Shown piece by piece: positions 1 through 8,443 of a stretch of 64,000 nt of DNA (positions are counted from its first letter, which is position 1; each line of letters begins with the position of its first letter). The stretch covers positions 124,001-188,000 of the forward strand of contig NZ_JAAZQJ010000007.1 of NCBI RefSeq assembly GCF_012275375.1, in the 5' to 3' direction. Made by a program: the position numbers and the translations under genes. The notes beneath the pieces were generated by a model. That model saw only the letters and a program-made list of their open reading frames with translations. It had not been told where the DNA came from and did no database searches. This DNA comes from Dyella sp. SG609. GTDB lineage: Bacteria; Pseudomonadota; Gammaproteobacteria; Xanthomonadales; Rhodanobacteraceae.

Positions 1-1361
1 GCCTGCTCGTGGCGGTGCCGGCGCTTGCCGCCGACACCGTCACCTCGCTCGGCGAACTGTTTTCCATCGCCCACGACAGCGAGCCCGGCTATCGCGCCGC
101 CAAGGCCAGCCTCGACGCTTCGCAGGCGCGCACGCGCCAGGCCTTCGGCGCGATGCTGCCGCAGATCTCCGCCACCGCCAGCAGCAATGGCAACCGCCGC
201 CGCTACGACACGCTGGACCGCGTCACCCACACCTTGCACGACCGCTATCACGGCGACACCGGCCAGCTCAGCCTGACCCAGCCGCTGTGGCGCCCCGCCA
301 ACACCGCCAGCCTGCACCAGGCCGAACAAGTGGAGCGGCAGAGCGAATACCAGCTCAAGGACACCGAGCAGCAGCTGTACCAGAAGCTGGCCTCCGCCTG
401 GTTCGACCTGATGGAAGCGCGCGACGCGGTGGAGTTCACCGCCGCGCAGCGCGACGCCTTGCGCGCGCAGTGGGATATCGCGCGCCGCGCCGTGGAACTG
501 GGCGCGCAAGGCGAACCGCAGGCCGAGGACGCGCACGCCAAGTACGAGGAAGCCGCGGCCGATGCGGAGTCGGCGCAGGCCGACCACGCCACCAAGCTGG
601 CCGCGCTCGAACAGTGGGTGGGTCCGGCGGAAGACCTGCAGCAGCCGTATCTGGACGACCAGCTCGAACTGCCCGACCTGATCGGCAACGACATCGACAG
701 CTGGCTGGGCCAGATCGACGCCAGCAGTCCCGCCCTGCGCGCCGCCGCGCGCGCGGTCGCCGCGGCGGAGGACGAAGTGAGCAAGCAGCGCGCCGGCCAC
801 CAGCCGACCCTGGACATGGTGGCCAGCTACGGCAACACCGACCAGAACGTCGGCAACTTTCCCGGCCAGGCCGGCTATCGCATCCGCACCTTTACCGTCG
901 GCCTGCAGCTCAACGTGCCGATCTATTCCGGCGGCACGCAGTCGGCCAAGGTCGCCGAAGCGCTGGCCCTGCGCGACAAGGCGCGCGACGACCTGGAAGC
1001 CGCGCGGCGGCAGGCCGTCCTCAACGTGAAAACTTCCTTTCTCGCCTGGCGCGCGGGCCTGGCCAAGGCGCGTGCCGCGCGCATCGCCATCGCCTCGGCG
1101 CAACGCGCGCTGGCGGTGGCCGAGCGCGGCACCGACCGCGGCCTGAAGACCGAAGCCGACACCCTCGCCGCGAAACAGCAGATCGCCGCTTCCCAGCGCG
1201 ACATGCGCAAGGGCCGCTACCAGCAGCTCACTGCATACATCAAGCTGCGGGCGACCCTGGGCGACCTGAGCATCGCCGATATCGACGAGCTGGATCAGTG
1301 CTTCGTGCCCGCGCGCATGAACGCTACCGCCTCGCTCAAGCCGGAGCGCGCGCCGCGATGA
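1..1361 (+). CDS. TolC-family outer-membrane efflux protein (5' partial)
   Basis: This is the outer-membrane channel component of a tripartite export system. Two long, Ala/Gln/Glu-rich alpha-helical repeats separated by short beta segments (such as the PIYSGG stretch near residue 300) are typical of the OEP family. The frame is open to the left edge, and the first visible residues (LLVAVPALAADT) look like the end of a signal peptide with an AxA cleavage site, so the true start lies upstream of the window and only a few residues are missing. The visible 450 residues are a normal TolC-family length. The stop overlaps the start of the next gene by ATGA, so it is translationally coupled to the GAF/HlyD adaptor. 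That makes it the likely exit duct of the 1-7334 export cluster. Confidence 0.85.
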   Translation, partial: LLVAVPALAADTVTSLGELFSIAHDSEPGYRAAKASLDASQARTRQAFGAMLPQISATASSNGNRRRYDTLDRVTHTLHDRYHGDTGQLSLTQPLWRPANTASLHQAEQVERQSEYQLKDTEQQLYQKLASAWFDLMEARDAVEFTAAQRDALRAQWDIARRAVELGAQGEPQAEDAHAKYEEAAADAESAQADHATKLAALEQWVGPAEDLQQPYLDDQLELPDLIGNDIDSWLGQIDASSPALRAAARAVAAAEDEVSKQRAGHQPTLDMVASYGNTDQNVGNFPGQAGYRIRTFTVGLQLNVPIYSGGTQSAKVAEALALRDKARDDLEAARRQAVLNVKTSFLAWRAGLAKARAARIAIASAQRALAVAERGTDRGLKTEADTLAAKQQIAASQRDMRKGRYQQLTAYIKLRATLGDLSIADIDELDQCFVPARMNATASLKPERAPR

Positions 1362-3205
1362 ACGCCCTGCCCGCCACACCCGATCCTTCCGCGCCCACGC
1401 CCTTGCCGCTGGACGGCTGGACGCGCTTCATCACCGCGCGCACCTCGGCCGAATTCTGCGACGCGTGGCTGGCGGTGCTGCGCGACAAGTTCGCGGTGAT
1501 CGCGCAGGCGGCGATCCTGGTCGAATCCGCGGACGGACAGAACTTCGTGCCGATCGCGGTGTTTCCGCAGGCCAACAGCGATATGGCGCGCATGGGCGAA
1601 GCGGTGCAGCGCACGCTGGCCGAGCGCCGCGTGGTGGTGCAGCCCTGCGCCGAACCTGCGGGCTTGTGGCATGTAGCGGCGCCGCTGTCGGTGCACGACC
1701 GCGTGGCCGGCGCGGTGGTGCTGGAGCTGAATGCGCACGACGAAAGCCTGCCGCTGCTGCTGCGCGAGCTGCATTGGGGCAGCGCCTGGCTCAGCAATCT
1801 GTTCGCGCGGCGCGAGCACGATGCCGCGCTCGCTTCGAGCGTGCGCTCGCTGGGCGTGCTCGAAGCCATAGCGATTGCGCTGCGCCACGAACGCTTCCAG
1901 CAGGCGCTGTTCGACCTCAGCAACGAATTGCGCCGGCGTTTCGGCGGCACGCGCGTGGCGATCGGCCTGATGCGCCATGGCGAAGCCAGGCTCACGGCGC
2001 TGTCGGAAGCGGCCACGTTCGAGAAATCCTCGCCGCTGGTGCACGCCTATGCCGCCGCGATGAACGAGTGCTGCGACCTGGCCCAGCCGGTGGAAGCGGC
2101 GGCGCCCGAACACGAGGCGCCGGACAGCTTCCGCGCGCATACCGCCCTGCTGCAGCGCACCGGCGCCGGCCGCCTGCTCTCGCTGCCGATCGCGCAGCAG
2201 GCCCGCTGCGTGGCGGTGGTGACGATCGAGCGCGAAGCGCCGACGCCGTTCGGCGACGACGAGCGCAAATGGATGGACACCTTCGGCGCGCTGCTGGCGC
2301 CGGTGATCGCCCAGCGCGTGGATGCGGAGCGCGGCTCGTGGCAGCGCCTGCGCGACGAAGGCCGCCGTTTCCTGGCCGCCTTGCTCGGCCCGCGCTATCT
2401 GCTGTGGAAGGCCGGCGCGCTGGCCGCGGCGCTGCTGCTGGCCGTGCTGGTGTTCCTGCCGGTGCCGTACCGCGTCTCCGCCAAGACCGTCACCGAAGGC
2501 GAGATCCAGCGCGTCGCCGCCGCGCCATTCGAAGGTTTTCTTGCCGCCAGCTTCGTGCGTGCCGGCGACACCGTCGCCAAGGGCCAGCCGCTGGCCCAGC
2601 TCGACGACCACGATCTGCGCGTGGAACGCAGCAAGTGGGCCAGCGAGCGCGATCAGTACGACAACAAGCTGCGCGAGGCGATGGCCGGGCACGACCTCAC
2701 CGCCATGCAGGTGGTCGGCGCGCAGTTGCGCGAGGCGCAGGCGCAGCTGGACCTGCTGGACGACAAGCTGTCGCGGGTAAAGGTGCTGGCGCCGTACGAC
2801 GGCGTGGTGGTCACCGGCGACCTGAGCCAGCAGATCGGCACGCCGCTGGAAGCCGGCAAGAAGCTGTTCGAGATCGCGCCGCTGCACAGCTACCGCATCA
2901 TTCTTCAAGTGGACGAGCGCGATATCGCCCAGGTGCGCGAAGGCCAGGACGGCCAGCTGGTGATCACCGGCCTGGCCGGCGCGCCGATGCCGTTCACCGT
3001 CGCCAAGATCATGCCGGTGGCCACCGCGCAGGACGGCCGCAACTTCTACCGCGTCGAGGCGCGCCTGAAGCAGGATTCGCCGCTGCTGCTGCCGGGCATG
3101 GAAGGCGTCGGCAAGATCGGTGCGGGCCGGCGCAAGCTGGGCTGGGTGCTGCTGCATGGCCTGTTCGACTGGCTGCGGCTGAATCTGTGGAGCTGGGGCC
3201 TGTAG
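1358..3205 (+). CDS. GAF-domain HlyD-type membrane fusion protein
   Basis: This 615-residue protein is a periplasmic adaptor expected to join an inner-membrane machine to the TolC-like channel. Residues about 25-150 and 175-320 look like two cytoplasmic GAF-type folds. One transmembrane helix follows at about 351-369, then a barrel-sandwich (lipoyl-like) half, a short coiled coil (about 420-465), the second lipoyl half (LAPYDGVVV) and beta-barrel segments. Ordinary HlyD/AcrA adaptors are 350-480 residues and lack the long N-terminal sensory part. The ATG was chosen because it overlaps the upstream stop (ATGA); the frame is open much further upstream but that part reads as shadow coding. The next gene starts 3 bases after the stop. 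The adaptor call is firm; a ligand for the GAF domains cannot be inferred. Confidence 0.85.
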   Translation: MNALPATPDPSAPTPLPLDGWTRFITARTSAEFCDAWLAVLRDKFAVIAQAAILVESADGQNFVPIAVFPQANSDMARMGEAVQRTLAERRVVVQPCAEPAGLWHVAAPLSVHDRVAGAVVLELNAHDESLPLLLRELHWGSAWLSNLFARREHDAALASSVRSLGVLEAIAIALRHERFQQALFDLSNELRRRFGGTRVAIGLMRHGEARLTALSEAATFEKSSPLVHAYAAAMNECCDLAQPVEAAAPEHEAPDSFRAHTALLQRTGAGRLLSLPIAQQARCVAVVTIEREAPTPFGDDERKWMDTFGALLAPVIAQRVDAERGSWQRLRDEGRRFLAALLGPRYLLWKAGALAAALLLAVLVFLPVPYRVSAKTVTEGEIQRVAAAPFEGFLAASFVRAGDTVAKGQPLAQLDDHDLRVERSKWASERDQYDNKLREAMAGHDLTAMQVVGAQLREAQAQLDLLDDKLSRVKVLAPYDGVVVTGDLSQQIGTPLEAGKKLFEIAPLHSYRIILQVDERDIAQVREGQDGQLVITGLAGAPMPFTVAKIMPVATAQDGRNFYRVEARLKQDSPLLLPGMEGVGKIGAGRRKLGWVLLHGLFDWLRLNLWSWGL

Positions 3206-3208
3206 CCC

Positions 3209-5353
3209 ATGGCGCGCAGTCCGTTCAGTCCGTCCTGGCATAGCGTGGCGCAGCTGCGGCCGCGGCTGATGCCGTATGCCACGGTGCAGCGCGTGGTGTT
3301 CCGCGGCAAGCCTTGGTACGTGGTGCAGGACCAGACCGGCGGGCGCGTCTATCGCCTGTCCACCGCGGCGTATGCATTCATCGCGGGCATGGATGGGCGC
3401 CAGACCGTGCAGGCCTTGTGGGAGCGCGCCAACACCTCCGAATCGCGCGATGCATGCACGCAGCCGGAAGTGGTCGACCTGCTGGTGCAGTTGCATGGCG
3501 CGGATCTGCTGCAGACCGACGTGGCGCCGGATTCCGCCGAAGCACTGGACCGCCACAAGCGCAAGCGCACCGAGACCATCCGCCAGTGGCTGCTCAATCC
3601 GATGAGCGTGAAGCTGCCGCTGCTCAATCCCGACCGCTTCCTTACCCGCCTGTCGCCCTACCTCTCGTGGTGCTTCGGCCCGGTCGGCGCACTGCTGTGG
3701 CTGGCCGTGATGCTGCCGGCCACGGTGCTGGCGGCGCAGCATTGGGGCGAGCTGACGCATAACCTCTCCGACCGCGTGCTGTCGTCGAGCAACCTGCTGG
3801 TGATGCTGGCGGTGTATCCGGTGGTGAAGCTGCTGCACGAGCTGGGGCACGGCTTTGCGGTGAAACGCTGGGGCGGCGCGGTGCGCGAGCTGGGCGTGAT
3901 GTTCCTGATCTTCGCGCCGGTGCCGTACGTGGAGGCGTCGTCGTCCGCGGCGTTTCCGTCGAAGTACCGGCGCGCCTTAGTGGCCGCCGCAGGCATGCTG
4001 GTGGAGCTGCTTCTTGCCGCGCTGGCGCTCTACGTGTGGCTGGCGGCCGAACCCGGCGTGCTGCGCGCGGTGGCGTTCAACGTGATGGTGATCGGCGGCG
4101 TGTCCACCTTGCTGGTCAACGGCAACCCGCTGCTGCGCTACGACGGCTATTACATCCTGGCCGACCTGATCGAGATGCCCAACCTGGCCCAGCGCGGCAC
4201 CGCCTGGTGGACCTGGCTGCTGGACCGCCATGCCTTCGGCTCCACCGACGCGGTAAAGCCGGACGAGACGCCGGCCGAGCAGCGCTGGCTGTTCTTCTAT
4301 GCACCGCTGGCATGGTTCTACCGCACTACGGTGACGCTGTCGGTGATCTTCCTGGTGGCGGGCAAGTACTTCATCGTCGGCGCGCTGATGGCGTGCTGGA
4401 GCGCGTATGGCCTGCTGGTGGGGCCGATCCGCAAGGGGCTGAAGCATCTGCGCACCGCCGGTGCGCTGCATCGCGTGCGTGCCCGTGCCTATCGCCGCAC
4501 CGCCGTCGCGGTTGGCGTCCTGCTCGCCGTGCTGCTGTTCGTGCCGGTGCCGTTGCATACGCGCGCCGAAGGCGTGGTGTGGCTGCCGGACCGCTCCATG
4601 CTGCACGCGCAGGAGAACGGCTTCTTCCATGCCTGGATGGCGGCGCCGGAGCAGGCCGTGCGGCGCGACCAGTCCGTCTACCTGATGGACAACCCGCAGC
4701 TGCAGGCGGAGCTCGCGGTCGACCGGGCCAAGCTGGACGAAGCGCAGGCGCGCTACGACGCGGATGCCTTCATCGACCCGGTGAAAGCCCAGGTCAGCGG
4801 GCGCCAGTTGGCCGAAGCGCGCGAAGTGCTCGAACGGGCGGAACTGCGCGCCGCGCGCCTGATCGGCCATGCCGGCGGCGACGGCCGCCTGATCGCCGCC
4901 ACGCCGCAGGACATGCCGGGCCACTACTACAAGAAGGGCGAGCTGCTCGGCTACGTGCTGGCGCCGCGCGACCTGATGGTGCGGGTGGTGGTACAGCAGG
5001 ACGATATCGATCTGGTGCACCAGCGCCTGCACGGCGTGCGCTTGCGCCTGGCCGATTCGCTGGGCGAGGAACGCGCCTCCCGCGTGGTGCGCAGCTTCCC
5101 CGGCGCGGTGGACGAATTGCCCACCGCGGCGCTGGGGCTCAACGGCGGCGGCGCCATTCCCACCAACCCGAACGACAACAACGGCGTGAAGACGCTGCAG
5201 CGCGTGTTTATCGTCGACGTCGCCCTGCCCGCCGGCATCGCGCCGCCGTTCGGCGAGCGCGTGCACGTGCGTTTCGACCATGGCAGCGAATCGCTGGCGC
5301 GCCAGGGCCTGCGGCGCCTGCGGCAGGTGTTCCTGGGGCATTTCGGTGTCTGA
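3209..5353 (+). CDS. PqqD-like/M50 zinc metallopeptidase/HlyD-type fusion protein
   Basis: This 714-residue inner-membrane protein joins three modules. Residues about 25-105 resemble a PqqD-like peptide-binding domain. A polytopic site-2-protease-like core follows, with the zinc motif HELGH at 210-214 and the second-ligand region NPLLRYDGYY at 306-315. After about residue 435 come a further membrane helix and a HlyD-like periplasmic half with a helical hairpin at about 495-560 and lipoyl-like strands. The M50 motifs look complete, so proteolytic activity is possible, but this subfamily might act only as a membrane scaffold. It sits 3 bases after the GAF/HlyD adaptor and overlaps the SecA-like gene, so the locus encodes two adaptor halves in one operon. 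The substrate is unknown. Confidence 0.82.
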   Translation: MARSPFSPSWHSVAQLRPRLMPYATVQRVVFRGKPWYVVQDQTGGRVYRLSTAAYAFIAGMDGRQTVQALWERANTSESRDACTQPEVVDLLVQLHGADLLQTDVAPDSAEALDRHKRKRTETIRQWLLNPMSVKLPLLNPDRFLTRLSPYLSWCFGPVGALLWLAVMLPATVLAAQHWGELTHNLSDRVLSSSNLLVMLAVYPVVKLLHELGHGFAVKRWGGAVRELGVMFLIFAPVPYVEASSSAAFPSKYRRALVAAAGMLVELLLAALALYVWLAAEPGVLRAVAFNVMVIGGVSTLLVNGNPLLRYDGYYILADLIEMPNLAQRGTAWWTWLLDRHAFGSTDAVKPDETPAEQRWLFFYAPLAWFYRTTVTLSVIFLVAGKYFIVGALMACWSAYGLLVGPIRKGLKHLRTAGALHRVRARAYRRTAVAVGVLLAVLLFVPVPLHTRAEGVVWLPDRSMLHAQENGFFHAWMAAPEQAVRRDQSVYLMDNPQLQAELAVDRAKLDEAQARYDADAFIDPVKAQVSGRQLAEAREVLERAELRAARLIGHAGGDGRLIAATPQDMPGHYYKKGELLGYVLAPRDLMVRVVVQQDDIDLVHQRLHGVRLRLADSLGEERASRVVRSFPGAVDELPTAALGLNGGGAIPTNPNDNNGVKTLQRVFIVDVALPAGIAPPFGERVHVRFDHGSESLARQGLRRLRQVFLGHFGV

Positions 5354-7334
5354 CGTGCGCGCCCTGCTGGCGGATCGGGATCTGCGGCTGGGCGATGGGC
5401 CTTATCTGGAACGGCTGGATGCGAAGCGCTCGCGCTGGGAGGACCGGCTGCGGGCGATGCTCGACAGCCTGCCGAGGTTCGACCGGCGACGCGTGCGTGA
5501 TTTCTTGGCCGCCACGGCAGCGCGCGAGGAGGCCGCACGTGCGGCCAGCGACGAGCAGGTGCGCGAACGCCTGCGTGCCGCCGCCCACCGCATGCATCTG
5601 GAAGGCTTTACCGATGCGATCCTGCCGGAGGCATTCGCGCTGATCCGCGAAGCCTCGCGCCGCACCCTGGGAATGCGCCATCACGACGTGCAGCTGCTCG
5701 CCGGCCGCGCGCTGCTGCAAGGGCGGCTGGCGGAGATGTCCACCGGCGAAGGCAAGACCCTGGCCGCCACCCTCGCCGCCTGCGCCGCGGCCGCGACGGG
5801 CGCCGCGGTGCACGTGGTGACGGTGAACGACTATCTCGCCGAGCGCGATGCGGAACACAACCGCGCGCTGTTCGATTTCCTCGGCATGAGCGCCGGCGTG
5901 GTGCTGCAGGACATGGCGGTGGCGGACCGGCGCAAGGCCTATGCCTGCGACATCGCCTATGTATCGAACAAGGAGTTGACGTTCGACTATCTGAAGGACT
6001 GCATTGCGCTGGGGGAAATCTCGGCAACCCAGCAGCGCCTGCGCGAGCTGGCCGGCGGCGCGCGCGGGGAGCCGCCGATCCTGCGCGGCCTGCATTTCGC
6101 CATCATCGACGAGGCCGACAGCGTGCTGATCGACGAGGCCAGCACGCCGCTGATTATTTCCGAGACGCTGCCGGACGATCTCGATCCGGCCGTCTATACG
6201 CAGTCGGTGGAGCTGGCGCGGACGCTTCAGGCGGGTACGGATTACATCAAGGGCCCGCGCCGCGATATCTGGCTGACCGAAACCGGCCGGCAACGCGTGC
6301 GCGAACTGACGGCGTCGTTCGGCGGCCTGTGGCGCTCCCCGCTGTGGCGCGACGAGTTCGTGCAGAAGGCTTTGTCGGCCGTGCATTGCTTCACCCGCGA
6401 CCAGGACTACATCCTGGCCGAGGACAAGGTGCAGATCGTCGACGAATCCACCGGCCGCGTGATGCCGGACCGCACCTGGGAGCGCGGCCTGCACCAGATG
6501 ATCGAGTGCAAGGAAGGCTGCGAGATCACCGGCCAGCGGCGGACGCTGGCGCAGATCACCTATCAGCGGTTCTTCGGGCGCTATCTGCTGCTGAGCGGCA
6601 TGACCGGCACCGCGCAGGAAGTAGCGCTGGAGGTGAAGCAGACCTACGGCCTGCCGGTCACGCGGATTCCCACGCACAAGCCGAGCCGGCGCCGGCGGCT
6701 GGCGGACCGCATCTGCGCCGACAGCGCGCAGCGCTGGCGCGAGGTGGCGCGGCGGGCGATCGAGCTGGCCGCGAACGGGCGCGCCGTGCTGGTGGGCACG
6801 CGATCGGTCGAGGCCTCCGAGATACTCGGGCGCCTGTTCGAGCAAGAAGGCGTCGAGCACATCGTGCTCAACGCGCGGCAGGACAAGGGCGAGGCGGAGA
6901 TCGTCGGCGACGCCGGCCAGCCCGGCCGCATCACCGTCGCCACCAACATGGCCGGCCGCGGCACCGACATCAAGCTCACCAAGGAGGTCGAAGCCGGCGG
7001 CGGCCTGCACGTGATCCTCACCGAGTTCCACGAATCGGCACGGGTGGACCGGCAGCTGTTCGGGCGCAGTGCGCGCCAGGGCGATCCCGGCACGACCGAG
7101 GCGATCGTCAGCGTGGACGACGACCTGTTCAAGCGCTTCGCACCTGCTGCCGGGCGCCGCCTGATGGCGCTGCTGATCCGCGATATGCAGCACAGCGAGC
7201 GATGGTTCCGGCGCTGGGTCACCTATGTGCAGGACCGGGCCGAGCGGCATTACCGGAAGCAACGGGTGGAAACGACGCGGAGGGATGCGGAGTGGGTGCG
7301 CGCACTCGGGTTTGTCGGAAAGACCAGGAAATAG
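5346..7334 (+). CDS. SecA-like translocase ATPase (short paralogue)
   Basis: This is a 662-residue DEAD-type motor homologous to SecA. From the GTG start, Walker A MSTGEGKT is at 131-138, the DEAD box of Walker B at 255-258, GMTGTA at 418-423, the TNMAGRGTD motif at 533-541 and the arginine-finger region GRSARQGDPG at 573-582. The crosslinking domain lies between the two nucleotide-binding folds at about 271-410. Housekeeping SecA is about 900 residues. This protein stops about 60 residues after the second motor domain, so most of the helical scaffold/wing and the Cys-rich zinc tail are missing. The GTG at 5346 was chosen because it overlaps the M50 stop; GTG 5355 is an alternative. The context implies a dedicated export ATPase and not the general SecA. 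Confidence 0.88.
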   Translation: MSDVRALLADRDLRLGDGPYLERLDAKRSRWEDRLRAMLDSLPRFDRRRVRDFLAATAAREEAARAASDEQVRERLRAAAHRMHLEGFTDAILPEAFALIREASRRTLGMRHHDVQLLAGRALLQGRLAEMSTGEGKTLAATLAACAAAATGAAVHVVTVNDYLAERDAEHNRALFDFLGMSAGVVLQDMAVADRRKAYACDIAYVSNKELTFDYLKDCIALGEISATQQRLRELAGGARGEPPILRGLHFAIIDEADSVLIDEASTPLIISETLPDDLDPAVYTQSVELARTLQAGTDYIKGPRRDIWLTETGRQRVRELTASFGGLWRSPLWRDEFVQKALSAVHCFTRDQDYILAEDKVQIVDESTGRVMPDRTWERGLHQMIECKEGCEITGQRRTLAQITYQRFFGRYLLLSGMTGTAQEVALEVKQTYGLPVTRIPTHKPSRRRRLADRICADSAQRWREVARRAIELAANGRAVLVGTRSVEASEILGRLFEQEGVEHIVLNARQDKGEAEIVGDAGQPGRITVATNMAGRGTDIKLTKEVEAGGGLHVILTEFHESARVDRQLFGRSARQGDPGTTEAIVSVDDDLFKRFAPAAGRRLMALLIRDMQHSERWFRRWVTYVQDRAERHYRKQRVETTRRDAEWVRALGFVGKTRK

Positions 7335-7382
7335 CGGGGAACAACCAAGATTCCGGTCTTGCGCGCCAAGCCTTCATAGCGA

Positions 7383-7404
7383 CTGCCTTAAAGGTTTGAG
7401 GCAG
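7383..7404. terminator. Weak hairpin between convergent genes
   Basis: CTGCCT pairs with AGGCAG across a 10-base loop in the 74-bp gap between the SecA-like gene and the convergent mdcR. The stem is only 6 bp and no run of T follows on either strand, so termination here is a guess. Confidence 0.2.
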
Positions 7405-7408
7405 GGAC

Positions 7409-8323
7409 TTACGCCCCGCCGAGCGCGGCCAGGCGCCGGCATTCTTCCGCCAACGTCACCAGGTATGGATCGCCCTCGCGCCTGCGCAGCATCAGCAAAG
7501 TGATGGTCTGCTGCGACGTATACGGCGGCACCAGCGGGATCAGCCGCACGCGTGCATTGAACGACTCCATCCGCCCCGGCAGCAGGCTGTAGCCGACGCC
7601 GCCGCTGATCAGGTTGGTCAGCGAGAAGATGTCGCCTACACGCATCGCCACCTGCGGCTGATAGCCCGCGCGCCGAAACGCCTGCTGGAAACTCGCCGCC
7701 GTGGCGAAGTCGTCTTCCAGGCAGACGAACTTCTCGTTGCGCACCTCGGCCAGGTCGAGCGAATTCCGCCGCGCGTAAGGCGAATCGGCAGGCACGGCGA
7801 AGAAGATGCTGTCCTCGAACAAAGGCACGGCCAGTAACTGGTCGTCGTTCACCGGCTCGCTGAGCGCGATCACGATGGCATCCAGCCGCCCTTCCCGCAG
7901 CTGCTCCAGCAACAATCGGTTGGAGCCGAGCGTCAGGTCGATGTCCAGGGCCGAGTTGCGCAGCTTCATGCGCACCAGCAAGGGCGGCATCGTGCGCGTG
8001 GTCAGCGAATACAGCGACCCCACCTTCAGGCGCGGCGCGGACAAGCCGGCGATCTCCCGCACCCGCCGCACGCCCTCCTCCGCCTCATGCAGGGCGCGCT
8101 GCGCATGTTCGGCCAGCGCATAGGCCGTCTGCAGCGGAATCAGCTTGCGCCCGTCGAGCTTGAACAGCGGACAGCCCACCGCCTGCTCCAGCGAATGCAA
8201 CGCGCGGTGCACGCTGACCACGCTGTAGGAAAGCCGCTCCGACACCTTGGGCATGTTGCCCAGCTGCATGAAGGCCAGGAACACCTCCAGCTTCTTCAGG
8301 GTGAAGCCATCGTCGATGGCCAT
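7409..8323 (-). CDS. mdcR: LysR-family regulator of malonate decarboxylase genes
   Basis: This 304-residue LysR-type transcriptional regulator has an N-terminal winged HTH (about 8-65, with the LSYSVVSVHRALHSLE helix region) and a periplasmic-binding-protein-like effector domain (about 95-300). It is divergent from mdcA across a 120-bp gap holding a perfect 21-bp palindrome, which is the usual layout for MdcR activators that respond to malonate. The ATG at 8323 has GGGAG 7 bases upstream. An upstream in-frame ATG at 8350 lies inside the palindrome and has no comparable ribosome site, so it was not used. The specific MdcR assignment rests on context and LysR family membership. Confidence 0.88.
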   Translation of the reverse strand: MAIDDGFTLKKLEVFLAFMQLGNMPKVSERLSYSVVSVHRALHSLEQAVGCPLFKLDGRKLIPLQTAYALAEHAQRALHEAEEGVRRVREIAGLSAPRLKVGSLYSLTTRTMPPLLVRMKLRNSALDIDLTLGSNRLLLEQLREGRLDAIVIALSEPVNDDQLLAVPLFEDSIFFAVPADSPYARRNSLDLAEVRNEKFVCLEDDFATAASFQQAFRRAGYQPQVAMRVGDIFSLTNLISGGVGYSLLPGRMESFNARVRLIPLVPPYTSQQTITLLMLRRREGDPYLVTLAEECRRLAALGGA

Positions 8324-8346
8324 GCCACGCTCCCAGCCACCGGCAA

Positions 8347-8367
8347 TCATTAGCTTGAAGCTAATGA
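8347..8367. promoter_or_regulatory. 21-bp perfect palindrome, putative MdcR operator
   Basis: The half-site TCATTAGCTT is repeated in inverted orientation around a single central G. The core fits the T-N11-A pattern of LysR-type sites. It lies 23 bp upstream of the mdcR start and 76 bp upstream of mdcA, so it can serve autoregulation and activation of the mdc operon. A weaker, related CTTAGCTTGATTGAAGC sequence follows at about 8375-8391 and could be the second, activation half of the site. Confidence 0.7.
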
Positions 8368-8443
8368 AATTACGCTTAGCTTGATTGAAGCGCAACCGGG
8401 CGCCGCCTAGAGTCGCCCTCGCCTTTTCCGCGAGAGCCACCCG

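Noticed and set aside
287-1357. Long N-terminal extension of the GAF/HlyD frame
   Set aside because: It overlaps the TolC gene in another frame and is Arg/Pro/Gly-rich shadow sequence; the ATGA junction at 1358 marks the real start.
1295-3850. 851-codon minus-strand frame
   Set aside because: It is His/Gln/Arg-rich antisense of the two adaptor genes, without domains.
5208-7262. 684-codon minus-strand frame opposite the SecA-like gene
   Set aside because: It is antisense to intact SecA motifs.
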